From positions 62,001 through 126,000 of the forward strand of contig NZ_JAKJSC010000009.1 in assembly GCF_029029525.1 (NCBI RefSeq): a stretch of DNA of 64,000 nucleotides, given 5' to 3'. The position numbers were made by a program, and so were the translations under genes. The DNA is from Labilibaculum sp. DW002. GTDB lineage: Bacteria > Bacteroidota > Bacteroidia > Bacteroidales > Marinifilaceae. Under the pieces are notes generated by a model. That model searched no databases and was not told the DNA's origin. It saw only the letters and a list, made by a program, of their open reading frames with translations. Shown piece after piece: positions 19,343 to 27,266 of this stretch (its first letter is position 1; each line of letters begins with the position of its first letter).

Positions 19343-20091
19343 TGGAAACAGTAAACGAAAATCTAACAAAATATAAGAGGTGTTTTCATATTGGCTCTTT
19401 CGATACTGATTTAAATGGGAAAGCCAAATTAACAAGCATTTGCAATTACCTTCAGGAAATTGCAGGAAATCACGTTGACGAGATAAATCAAGGAATTGAT
19501 GATTTAAAAGCCAATAATATGGCATGGGTGCTCTCTCGACTGAAAATAAAGATGATCCATTTCCCAGTTTGGAAAGATAAAATTGAAATTGAAACCTGGT
19601 CGATCGGGACAGATGGTCTATTTGGGAATCGTGAATTTAAAATCTATAATTCGAAAGGAGAAACCATAGCAATGGCCAGCTCTTCGTGGCTTATTGTTAA
19701 CATCCTAAATAAAAGACCAGTACGCCCACAAAAAATAGTAGAAAAAATGCCTTTCAATGCTGTAAGTCCACTTTTTGAAAATACCCTTGGTAAACTGCAG
19801 ATCACTGAAGAACTTTTCCCAAAAGAGAACATTCCAATCCACTATAGTGATATAGACTTTAACCAACATGTAAACAATGTGAAATACATTAAATGGATTA
19901 TTGATTCATGTCCGCTAGAATTTCTTCGGCATAAAGAAATTGAACAATTAGAAATTAATTTCCTACATGAAACAAAACTGGAAGATGAATTAAAAATTTT
20001 TCAATCTGATCCAACAAATCGATCAGAAATAGTTATCAAAAACAACAATACAAATCGGGAGCACTGCCGAGCAGTAATAAACTGGAAATAA
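19342..20091 (+). CDS. Acyl-ACP thioesterase (FatA/FatB type)
   Basis: 249 residues forming a double hotdog. The first half has FHIGSFDTDLNGKAKLTSICNYLQEIAGNHVDE and WVLSRLKIKMIHFPVWKDKIEIETW; the second holds the catalytic motif DIDFNQHVNNVKYIKWI, with the conserved Asp, Asn and His. The enzyme releases free fatty acids from acyl-ACP in the cytoplasm. The start ATG overlaps the stop of the DUF4105 gene by one base and the next gene starts four bases after its stop, so the three genes form a tight unit. Confidence 0.88.
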   Translation: METVNENLTKYKRCFHIGSFDTDLNGKAKLTSICNYLQEIAGNHVDEINQGIDDLKANNMAWVLSRLKIKMIHFPVWKDKIEIETWSIGTDGLFGNREFKIYNSKGETIAMASSSWLIVNILNKRPVRPQKIVEKMPFNAVSPLFENTLGKLQITEELFPKENIPIHYSDIDFNQHVNNVKYIKWIIDSCPLEFLRHKEIEQLEINFLHETKLEDELKIFQSDPTNRSEIVIKNNNTNREHCRAVINWK

Positions 20092-20095
20092 AATT

Positions 20096-20659
20096 ATGAA
20101 TGCAATTCTTTCAAACTTAGAGATCGCTTTTTACCATTTGATTTCTTTTTCATCATTTGAACCATTTATGCTTTTGGTTTTATTTGGCGTTACATTTCAA
20201 TTAAGGGATTGGAAAGCCTACTTATCTTTATTTTTAGCATTAACAATTGGATCCATAGTAGGACTCTTGGTATGTAATTTAGACATCCTAAATTTATCAA
20301 CAGCTACAATTAAATTGCTGTTAGCAACAGCAATACTTGCAATTGGGATACAAAATTTAATGGTTAGTAATGGTTCTGCCTCTACCCTTCGATACAATTT
20401 CTTTGCATTACTAGGAATCGTATTAGGCATTGGTATTCACCTTCATTACCAAAGACATTCAGGTAGTAGTTTTACAATCTATCCGTTTATCGGTTACAAT
20501 TTAGGAGCCACATTATCTTACCTACTAATTTCATTTGTTAGCATGCTTCTCTCCTCATTAACCATGTTAGTCTTTAAAACAGACAGGCGAAGTTTTAATC
20601 TGGTAGTTTCAGGAATTGGCATTGGCATTGCGCTAGTCCTTATTTATTTAAGATACTAA
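20096..20659 (+). CDS. HupE/UreJ-like membrane protein
   Basis: 187 residues with six hydrophobic helices. The overall pattern (FYHLISFSSFEPFMLLVLFGVTF, KAYLSLFLALTIGSIVGLLV, TATIKLLLATAILAIGIQNL) follows the HupE/UreJ family, small membrane proteins linked to nickel or other metal handling. The His-Asp-His residues usually found in the first helices (H-x-x-x-G-x-D-H) are largely missing here, so metal transport should not be assumed. It is the last gene of the DUF4105-thioesterase unit and ends at a bidirectional terminator. Confidence 0.6.
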   Translation: MNAILSNLEIAFYHLISFSSFEPFMLLVLFGVTFQLRDWKAYLSLFLALTIGSIVGLLVCNLDILNLSTATIKLLLATAILAIGIQNLMVSNGSASTLRYNFFALLGIVLGIGIHLHYQRHSGSSFTIYPFIGYNLGATLSYLLISFVSMLLSSLTMLVFKTDRRSFNLVVSGIGIGIALVLIYLRY

Positions 20660-20661
20660 CA

Positions 20662-20697
20662 AAAAAAAATGCGAATCAAATGATTCGCATTTTTTTT
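20662..20697. terminator. Bidirectional terminator between the HupE-like gene and pyk
   Basis: Perfect stem AATGCGAATCA / TGATTCGCATT flanked by A-run and T-run on both sides, between convergent genes. Confidence 0.9.
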
Positions 20698-20712
20698 GGG
20701 GGGATCTAATCC

Positions 20713-22128
20713 TTATACTTTATGAGTCAATTGATAAACATTAGATATTTCCATAAAACTCACACCTTTCGATGGTCCAAAACTTCCTCCTAAAATCACA
20801 ACAGTATCTTCACTGGTAAAGTAGCCTTTATTCATTAATGTCAACATCGATTGTTTCACATATTCATCACGGCTCGCAAGTAACTTTTTGTAATCGGCCT
20901 CAACACCATAAGATAAAGCCAACTCTCTCATAGCACGCTTCGAATAACATTGAGCATATACCGGAACCGTTCCCCTGTAGGCCGATAAATAACGTCCTGT
21001 TCGACCAGTAAGTGTATCTGTCACAATAGCCTTTGCTGGTAGAAATTGAGCTGCATTAACAGCAGAACGTGCCAAGATAATAGGAAGTTCTTGATTAACA
21101 CGCACAAAGTTTTTACGCGTATCAGGAAATAGTTCCTTTTCAACTTCAATCGCAACCTCCTTCATTGTTCGAACTGCCTCAACAGGATAGTCGCCATAAG
21201 CTGTCTCACCACTTAACATGATTGCATCTGTTCTATTGTATATCGCATTCGCAATATCACTTACCTCAGCACGTGTAGGGCGAGGATTCTCTATCATAGA
21301 ATGCAACATTTGAGTCGCAATAATCACCGATTTTTTAGCATCGATACATTTACGAACTATTTCTCTTTGTATGACAGGAATTTTAGCAGCAGGTATTTCA
21401 ATTGCCAAATCGCCTCGAGCAACCATCACGCCATACACATATTCAAGTATCTCATCAATGTTATCTACGCCTTCTTGATTCTCTATTTTAGCAATAATCT
21501 TAATTTTGGAATCTCTGGCATCAAGAATCTTCTGGATTTCCAAAACATCTTCTTTCTTACGAACAAATGAGTGGGCAATAAAATCAATATCTTCGTCTAT
21601 AGCAAATTGAATAAAGTCTCTATCCTTATCACTCAATGAAGGTAAGTTGATAGAAACACCAGGGATATTTACACTCTTCCTATTCTTTAAAGTTCCTTCA
21701 TTCTGAGCTTCAACCAACAAATAATTTTCTGTTTTCTCAATAACAGCCAACTCCAAGTCGCCATCATCAATCAAAATCTTATTTCCTACTTCTATATCAT
21801 TTACAAATCCTTCATAACTCACTCTAAGGCAAACATCCTTACATTCAGGACCACCTTTTCCTTGCATTTTAATCCGATCACCTTTTTTAAGGTCTAGTTC
21901 AGTTTCAACATCAACAGTTCTAATTTCCGGACCTTTTGTATCAACAAGTAGGGCTATTCTATCAGAAACTTTTCTAACGTTCTCAATAACCTTCATCGCA
22001 TCATCATGAGTTTGATGAGCTGTGTTAAGTCGAACAACATTCATTCCTTCCTCAAACAGCTGGGTTAAAAATCCCACATCGCATTTTTTGTCGGAGATAG
22101 TCGCAATAATTTTTGTGTGCTTCTTCAT
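20713..22128 (-). CDS. pyk: Pyruvate kinase
   Basis: 471 residues. N-terminal KIIATISDKKCDVGFLTQLFEEGMNVVRLNTAH, substrate-binding LVDTKGPEIR, catalytic Lys region IIAKIENQEGVDNIDEIL, the MVARGDLAIEIP loop and the signature ATQMLHSMIENPRPTRAEVSDIANAIYNRTDAIMLSGETAYGDYP. It makes pyruvate and ATP from PEP. The length matches type enzymes without the extra C-terminal domain. On the minus strand a TACCTTTG -7 element lies at 22162-22169. Confidence 0.96.
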   Translation of the reverse strand: MKKHTKIIATISDKKCDVGFLTQLFEEGMNVVRLNTAHQTHDDAMKVIENVRKVSDRIALLVDTKGPEIRTVDVETELDLKKGDRIKMQGKGGPECKDVCLRVSYEGFVNDIEVGNKILIDDGDLELAVIEKTENYLLVEAQNEGTLKNRKSVNIPGVSINLPSLSDKDRDFIQFAIDEDIDFIAHSFVRKKEDVLEIQKILDARDSKIKIIAKIENQEGVDNIDEILEYVYGVMVARGDLAIEIPAAKIPVIQREIVRKCIDAKKSVIIATQMLHSMIENPRPTRAEVSDIANAIYNRTDAIMLSGETAYGDYPVEAVRTMKEVAIEVEKELFPDTRKNFVRVNQELPIILARSAVNAAQFLPAKAIVTDTLTGRTGRYLSAYRGTVPVYAQCYSKRAMRELALSYGVEADYKKLLASRDEYVKQSMLTLMNKGYFTSEDTVVILGGSFGPSKGVSFMEISNVYQLTHKV

Positions 22129-22161
22129 CGAGTTACTCTTTCAATATTAGTTTTGGCACAG

Positions 22162-22169
22162 CAAAGGTA
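22162..22169 (-). promoter_or_regulatory. Candidate -7 promoter element of pyk
   Basis: TACCTTTG on the minus strand is a perfect TAnnTTTG match 33 bases before the ATG. No TTTG is found at the ideal upstream spacing. Confidence 0.45.
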
Positions 22170-22255
22170 CTCAAATTCTCACTAGCTATATAATTTGCTT
22201 AAAGAAGTTCTATATAATCTAAAACATACGAAAAATTCCATTTATCAAAAATAAC

Positions 22256-22687
22256 TTACCTTTTATCACAATGATTTAACAATCCTTCTAATCCCAATCG
22301 ATAAGAATCAAGTCCAAAACCTGAAATGGTTCCTAAACAGCACTTTCCAATCATGGTTTTATGCCTAAGTTCCTCTCTTTTATGCACATTCGAAATATGA
22401 ACTTCAATTACAGGCATATTAACTGCAGCAATAGCATCCGCAAGCGCTAGCGAAGTATGAGTGTAAGCACCCGCATTGATTATTATACCATCGTATGAGA
22501 ATCCTACACGATGTATTTCGTTAATCAACTCACCTTCAATATTTGACTGATAATACTCTAGGTTTACCTTATCATATTTCTCTTTTAGTTGTTGAAAATA
22601 AGTTTCAAAGGAAACTTCTCCATATATAGATTTTTCGCGGGTTCCAAGCAAATTAAGGTTTGGCCCATTAATGATCAAAAAATTCAT
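22256..22687 (-). CDS. aroQ: 3-dehydroquinate dehydratase, type II
   Basis: 143 residues, normal length. MNFLIINGPNLNLLGTREKSIYG carries the catalytic Tyr (residue 22), NAGAYTHTSLALADA the substrate loop and VIEVHISNVHKREELRHKTMIG the conserved His. The enzyme dehydrates 3-dehydroquinate in the shikimate pathway, which also supplies chorismate to the menaquinone genes further along this window. It lies upstream of pyk on the same strand with a 127-base gap and probably has its own promoter. xerD is divergent. Confidence 0.96.
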   Translation of the reverse strand: MNFLIINGPNLNLLGTREKSIYGEVSFETYFQQLKEKYDKVNLEYYQSNIEGELINEIHRVGFSYDGIIINAGAYTHTSLALADAIAAVNMPVIEVHISNVHKREELRHKTMIGKCCLGTISGFGLDSYRLGLEGLLNHCDKR

Positions 22688-22870
22688 TTAGTCAAAGGAT
22701 TTTAAGGTTAAACATAAACCGCTATTATAAAACTTTCCACCTTACGTAATATTTTTTTAAATTGCAGACAAGTTTTATCATAAAGATTCCGTATCTTATT
22801 ACTAATTGAGTAAATCTAAGAATAAAATGATATTACTTACAACTAAACTACATACTTAAAATTAATTGAA

Positions 22871-23776
22871 ATGAATTGGACAACAACAATTGAGAATTTC
22901 AAGACTTATCTCACATTGGAGAAGTCATTGTCGAAGAATTCTATTGATGCTTACATCAATGACATTACAAAACTAACAACTTTTTTTAAAGAGCAAGGTA
23001 GAACTGTCGCTCCGGTTGAAGTTGTTTTGCAGGACCTAAAAGATTTTGTTACCTGGATTAATGATGCAGGTACCAGTCCTAGAACTCAAGCCCGTGTTAT
23101 TTCTGGTATTAAAGCTTATTTCAAGTATTTATTACTTGAAGAAGTTATTGACAGAAACCCAACTGCTTTATTAGAAGCTCCAAAAATTGGACGTAAACTT
23201 CCTCATACTCTGACGGTAGAAGAAATTGACGTACTTGTAAAGGCTGTTGACACAAACAAATCTGAAGGACAAAGAAACAGAGCTATTCTTGAGACTCTTT
23301 ATTCTTGTGGTCTTCGTGTTTCTGAATTAATAGATCTTCGTGTTTCGAATCTTCATTTCAGAATGGGATTTATTAAAATTCATGGTAAAGGAAACAAAGA
23401 GCGTTTAATTCCAATTGGAAAGAGAGCTAAAAAAGAAATCAAACTTTACCTTAAGAATTACAGAGGTAAATTAAACATCGATAAGGACAGCGAGGATATC
23501 TTATTCCTTAACCGTAGAGGTCGCAAACTTTCTCGTGTTATGATTTTCACTATCATTAAGAATCTTTCAAAGAAAGTTGGTTTGACTAAAAATGTTTCTC
23601 CTCATACTTTCCGTCACTCTTTTGCATCTCATCTTGTTGAAGGTGGAGCAGATCTTAGAGCCGTACAGGAAATGTTAGGGCATGAGTCTATTTTAACAAC
23701 TGAAATCTATACACATTTAGATAGAGATTATTTAAAAGAGACGATTAAAAACTGTCATCCAAGATCTAAGGACTAA
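22871..23776 (+). CDS. xerD: Site-specific tyrosine recombinase XerD
   Basis: 301 residues. The N-terminal SAM-like core-binding domain (WTTTIENFKTYLTLEKSLSKNSIDAYINDITKL) is followed by the catalytic domain with Arg in LYSCGLRVSELIDL, Lys in IHGKGNKERLIP, the H-x-x-R of HTFRHSFASH, His in LGHESILTTEIYTH and the nucleophile Tyr near residue 279 (YTH). It acts with FtsK in chromosome dimer resolution. There are no nearby mobile-element features, so it is the housekeeping recombinase and not a phage integrase. A terminator follows. Confidence 0.93.
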   Translation: MNWTTTIENFKTYLTLEKSLSKNSIDAYINDITKLTTFFKEQGRTVAPVEVVLQDLKDFVTWINDAGTSPRTQARVISGIKAYFKYLLLEEVIDRNPTALLEAPKIGRKLPHTLTVEEIDVLVKAVDTNKSEGQRNRAILETLYSCGLRVSELIDLRVSNLHFRMGFIKIHGKGNKERLIPIGKRAKKEIKLYLKNYRGKLNIDKDSEDILFLNRRGRKLSRVMIFTIIKNLSKKVGLTKNVSPHTFRHSFASHLVEGGADLRAVQEMLGHESILTTEIYTHLDRDYLKETIKNCHPRSKD

Positions 23777-23835
23777 TTTGTAATCGCAAACCATTATTGA
23801 CAACAGGTAATTGGTTAAATTGCAATTTCATACTT

Positions 23836-23872
23836 CAAAACCTTCAAAAGTTATTCTTTTGGAGGTTTTTTT
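23836..23872 (+). terminator. Terminator of xerD
   Basis: Stem AAAACCTTCAAAAG / CTTTTGGAGGTTTT with one G-U pair, followed by T-run. Confidence 0.85.
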
Positions 23873-23967
23873 CTACTCATTAACGTACGATATAGATTTT
23901 TTTTAAAACTTAATATGAAATACAATTGATGGGGAAATTATCTGCTTACTTAAAATAATAAAAATAG

Positions 23968-23981
23968 CGCAAACGTTTGTA
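23968..23981. promoter_or_regulatory. Candidate LacI-family operator upstream of pckA
   Basis: CGCAAACGTTTGTA contains the perfect ten-base palindrome CAAACGTTTG with the central CG typical of LacI/PurR-family operators. It lies about 215 bases ahead of the pckA ATG. A related perfect 14-base palindrome occurs inside pckA. The regulator is not in this window. Confidence 0.45.
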
Positions 23982-24017
23982 TTTCAAGAGCCACAGAAGA
24001 TTATCTTAAACAAAAAA

Positions 24018-24070
24018 AAAGATTAAAATCCTGAATAGTCCTGTATATGAACGCATTCAGATCAATCTTT
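24018..24070 (-). terminator. Terminator-like hairpin on the minus strand in front of pckA
   Basis: On the minus strand, arms AAAGATT / AATCTTT and ATTCAG / CTGAAT form a two-part stem followed by nine T. No minus-strand gene lies upstream, so it may end a small antisense RNA; it could equally be a structure with no role in termination. Confidence 0.4.
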
Positions 24071-24162
24071 CCCACGATAAAAGTACGAAATCTTATTTAG
24101 AAATAATATAAAAAAAGTTCATAAAAATTATCTACATAGTAGGATTTGTTTATATATAGTCA

Positions 24163-24170
24163 TATGTTTG
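24163..24170 (+). promoter_or_regulatory. Candidate -7 promoter element of pckA
   Basis: TATGTTTG is a perfect TAnnTTTG match 25 bases before the pckA ATG. The nearest TTTG upstream is at 24145-24148, closer than the usual 19-21 bases. An opposed element (TAAGTTTG on the minus strand, 24176-24183) overlaps the expected start site. Confidence 0.45.
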
Positions 24171-24195
24171 AGCTCCAAACTTAAACAAATATCAC

Positions 24196-25854
24196 ATGAA
24201 CGTCATCGAAATCAGTATGATTGAAGATTTAAAAAAATCATTACAAAAGCACTCTAATCTTAGAGAAAATATCTCTAGAGAGGAACTTATTTCTCAGGCT
24301 GTAGAAAATAAGGAAGCTATCGTAACTAACAATGGGACATTGGCTACATGGACTCCAGCACATTCAACTGGAAGAAGTCCTAAAGACACTTACATTGTTA
24401 AAAATCCTGAAAGCGAATTGCATATTGACTGGTCTTCAGCCAATAATATCGGTATGAACCCGCAAACGTTTGCGTTAATTCTTGAAGATGCTTTAAAAGT
24501 AATCGATAAGAAAGAAACACTTTTCACAACCGACAGAGTAATTGGCGCTGATTCTAAATTTGCACTACCTGTAAAAACCATTTGCGACAAAGCCTTAAAT
24601 CAGGTGTTTATAGACAATATGTTTAGACCAATACCTGAAGATCTAAACAAATCTGTTTTTGCCGACGATGAATTCTTTTTAATTGCTCTTCCTAATGATA
24701 AATTAGATAAAGATCGTTACAAAGGTTTGGTACGAGACATGCCAAATGGAGAAACTTCTGATATTTGTGTGGTAGTGGATTTTGATAAGAAAATTGGTAT
24801 TGTTTATGGTTCCTCTTACATGGGAAGTATGAAGAAACTAATGTTTACTGTCATGAATTACTATTTACCATTTAAAGGAGTGTTACCATTACACTGTTCT
24901 GCTAATGAAGGAAAAAATGGTGATTCAGCACTTCTGCTAGGTCTTTCGGGAACAGGTAAAACAACTTTATCAGCAGATCCTGAAAGAGCATTATTAGGTG
25001 ATGATGAGCACGGATGGAGTGATAATGGTATTTTCAACTTTGAAAATGGTTGTTATGCAAAAATGATTGATATCAAGCCAGAAAATGAGCCTGAAATTTA
25101 CAAGGCTGTTATGCACGATGCCGAGTATACAAAACATGGTTCTATCATCGAGAATGCAATGATATATCCTAATGGAGATATTGACTTTTTTGATGCTCGC
25201 TATACTCCAAATTCAAGAGCTAGTTATCCATTGTCGTTCCTTGAAAACATAAAAGAAAGTTCAGTTTCTGGGCATCCAAATACGATCTTGTTCTTAACTG
25301 CTGATGCTTATGGTGTTATTCCTCCAATTTCGAAACTGACTAAGGAACAAGCTATGCTTTGGTTCTTAATGGGATATACCTCAAAATTGGCAGGTACCGA
25401 AACCGGAGTTACTGAGCCTCAAGCTACATTCTCTAGATTTTTCGGTCAACCTTTTATGCCTTGCAATCCAAACATATACGCTGAAATGCTAGGTGAAAAG
25501 ATGGAACAACACAACACAAATGTTTTCCTTATCAACACTGGCTGGAGCGGTGGTTCTTATGGTACCGGTTCAAGAATAAAACTAAAGTATACCAGAGCTA
25601 TGGTAGATGCAGCTTTAAAGGGGAAATTAAATTCTGGAGAATTTATTGAAAACAAACTTTTCCATGTTAATGTACCTACAAGTTGTGAAGGTGTACCAAC
25701 AGAAATTCTTAGTCCTGTTAACACTTGGAAAGACAAAGATAAATATCAGAAAACGGCTGAAAAATTAGCCATGAAATTTTCAAAAGACTTTGACAAATCC
25801 TATGGTCAACAAAATCTTGATCCTAATGTAATTTCTCAATGTCCTGGTAAATAA
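24196..25854 (+). CDS. pckA: Phosphoenolpyruvate carboxykinase (ATP)
   Basis: 552 residues. The substrate motif PAHSTGRSPKD is at about 54-64, then RVIGADSKFALPV, MGSMKKLMFTVMNYYLP, the kinase P-loop GLSGTGKTTLS and GDDEHGWSDNG, followed by TGVTEPQATFSRFFGQPF and NTGWSGG. The ATP-dependent class converts oxaloacetate to PEP or, in fermenting anaerobes, fixes CO2 onto PEP with gain of ATP. A second ATG seven codons in (24217) is also possible as start. It is a single-gene unit bounded by a terminator. A 14-base perfect palindrome of LacI type sits within codons 89-93. Confidence 0.96.
   Translation: MNVIEISMIEDLKKSLQKHSNLRENISREELISQAVENKEAIVTNNGTLATWTPAHSTGRSPKDTYIVKNPESELHIDWSSANNIGMNPQTFALILEDALKVIDKKETLFTTDRVIGADSKFALPVKTICDKALNQVFIDNMFRPIPEDLNKSVFADDEFFLIALPNDKLDKDRYKGLVRDMPNGETSDICVVVDFDKKIGIVYGSSYMGSMKKLMFTVMNYYLPFKGVLPLHCSANEGKNGDSALLLGLSGTGKTTLSADPERALLGDDEHGWSDNGIFNFENGCYAKMIDIKPENEPEIYKAVMHDAEYTKHGSIIENAMIYPNGDIDFFDARYTPNSRASYPLSFLENIKESSVSGHPNTILFLTADAYGVIPPISKLTKEQAMLWFLMGYTSKLAGTETGVTEPQATFSRFFGQPFMPCNPNIYAEMLGEKMEQHNTNVFLINTGWSGGSYGTGSRIKLKYTRAMVDAALKGKLNSGEFIENKLFHVNVPTSCEGVPTEILSPVNTWKDKDKYQKTAEKLAMKFSKDFDKSYGQQNLDPNVISQCPGK
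24461..24474. promoter_or_regulatory. Perfect 14-bp LacI/PurR-like palindrome inside pckA
   Basis: CGCAAACGTTTGCG is a perfect palindrome and is the core of the PurR-type consensus. It lies 265 bases into the coding region and shares its ten-base centre with the site at 23968-23981, 493 bases away. It could be chance codon use. Confidence 0.35.
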
Positions 25855-25859
25855 ATAAC

Positions 25860-25887
25860 AAAAGAGCCTCTTAGGAGGCTCTTTTTA
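25860..25887. terminator. Bidirectional terminator between pckA and the NRDE gene
   Basis: Stem AAAGAGCCTC / GAGGCTCTTT with T-runs in both directions; it slightly overlaps the stop of the minus-strand gene. Confidence 0.88.
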
Positions 25888-26598
25888 TTTAAAAGGATAA
25901 TCTGTCAACTTCTTCATCTCAAAGTCGTAATATGACATCTGAAGCACATTCTCCTCTTTTCTTATCTGAGTTACACAAAGTGTTTTCACCTTCTCTTTTC
26001 TATTCATCACGATCCCATTAATCGGGTCATCCTTTCCTGTTTGAGTGTGAAAGTTTAAAATAGTTTCCTTAGAAAAAACGGTCGTTTTTGTCAACCAGTC
26101 ATCAAACCATTTTTGACGCATACTTCTTGCACCTTTGTTATATAAGGTTGATGATGACCAGATATAAGATTTTGCTGTATCCAATTTCCGATAATGAACC
26201 GATACACCATCCCATCGTACTTCTTCTAAAACTCTTTCGTTTACATAGTTTAATACAATAAATGTAAATGGTTCAATATTATTAAAGGAAAAATTTGATA
26301 TAAAATCTTTAACTGAAGAATAATTGCCGTACTCCAAAACCATAACACCTCTACTTATTCGATAGGGAGGTTTGTGCTCGTGTTTTTCGAAAGCTCCATT
26401 CAGTAAACACGAAGAGAATCCTTTCTCGTGACACATCATCCAAGTTCCCTCTGCCAGTTTATCCTTTGGAAATAGAACCTCACCACTATCTATTTGATAT
26501 ATTTTAGGAAACAAAGCCTCTCTTAAAGGACTTTCATCTCTATTTGTCGTAAAGTAAAAGTCTTCAGAACCAATTGGGATATAAGTTAACGTGCACAT
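25885..26598 (-). CDS. NRDE-family (TANGO2-like) protein
   Basis: 237 residues beginning MCTLTYIPIGSEDFYFTTNRDESPLRE, with the N-R-D-E signature at about 19-22 and the second-position Cys typical of this N-terminal nucleophile-like family. Further family patches: GTWMMCHEKGFSSCLLNG and the late HTQTGKDDPINGIVMNR. The eukaryotic member TANGO2 is tied to lipid or haem handling; the bacterial role is unknown. Its start overlaps the end of the upstream DinB-like gene by 13 bases, so the two are co-transcribed. Confidence 0.8.
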   Translation of the reverse strand: MCTLTYIPIGSEDFYFTTNRDESPLREALFPKIYQIDSGEVLFPKDKLAEGTWMMCHEKGFSSCLLNGAFEKHEHKPPYRISRGVMVLEYGNYSSVKDFISNFSFNNIEPFTFIVLNYVNERVLEEVRWDGVSVHYRKLDTAKSYIWSSSTLYNKGARSMRQKWFDDWLTKTTVFSKETILNFHTQTGKDDPINGIVMNRKEKVKTLCVTQIRKEENVLQMSYYDFEMKKLTDYPFK

Positions 26599-27101
26599 AA
26601 ATCATCTCTAAATCTAATGGTCGAATAGGCGATCCCAAAATCATCATTCAGCTTAATATCAGTAAATTCCTTTTCTATTGCGATTCGAATAATTGCCATA
26701 TGATGAATTGCATGCTCGATATTATAAACCAATTCTCTTTCTAAACTAGTATTTATGGCAAAACCGTCTTTTTGAAGTTTATCGTAACTCACGATCAGCT
26801 TTAGTTGAGCATCAGAATTTATTTGATCAAACCAATTCAAAACCTCATTGAATCTATCCACGGCCACACACTTTTTCTTTTCTGTTCTAGAGCAATGCTC
26901 TCGCCTATCGTAACTTAATTCACTTTTTTGAAGGCAGCTGTCCTTTAAAATATCATAGAATTCAACAATATGACGAATGTGCTTGCCTATTGAATTATGC
27001 ATTAAAAGATCTAGCGAAGCAGAATATTGCTCCTCTGATAAATCTTCGCATAAATTTATTAGCTGATTTATAATGGTTTTAGATGCTGATAAGATTTGCA
27101 T
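26586..27101 (-). CDS. DinB-like four-helix protein
   Basis: 171 residues, all-helical. The metal-site His pattern of the DinB/YfiT fold is visible: HIRHIVEFYDILKD near 46-59, YDRREH near 65-70 and EHAIHHMAIIRIAIE near 130-144. Members are thiol-dependent transferases or metal enzymes; no specific role can be given. The gene ends 13 bases inside the NRDE gene, indicating translational coupling. Confidence 0.7.
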   Translation of the reverse strand: MQILSASKTIINQLINLCEDLSEEQYSASLDLLMHNSIGKHIRHIVEFYDILKDSCLQKSELSYDRREHCSRTEKKKCVAVDRFNEVLNWFDQINSDAQLKLIVSYDKLQKDGFAINTSLERELVYNIEHAIHHMAIIRIAIEKEFTDIKLNDDFGIAYSTIRFRDDLCAR

Positions 27102-27266
27102 AAAATAAATATGAATAGTTATTATTTACTTGATACAAGATATCAAATAATCAAAATAAATCATAACAAAGCATTTTATTATTGTTTGAATGTCGGTTGA
27201 ATTACAATATTCTGTACTTTGGGATTTAAAACAACATTTTCTAACAACATTTTACTTCCTCTGCCT

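Larger units (their letters stand above)
23873..24195. other. Leader region upstream of pckA
   Basis: About 320 bases. It holds a LacI-type palindrome (23968-23981), a long two-part hairpin whose minus-strand version ends in a T-run (24018-24070), and overlapping opposed -7 elements (24163-24183). No ORF is visible. Confidence 0.6.

Noticed and set aside
22871-23776. Tyrosine recombinase as a sign of an integrated element
   Set aside because: It has the XerD N-terminus and length, no flanking repeats or tRNA, and housekeeping neighbours.
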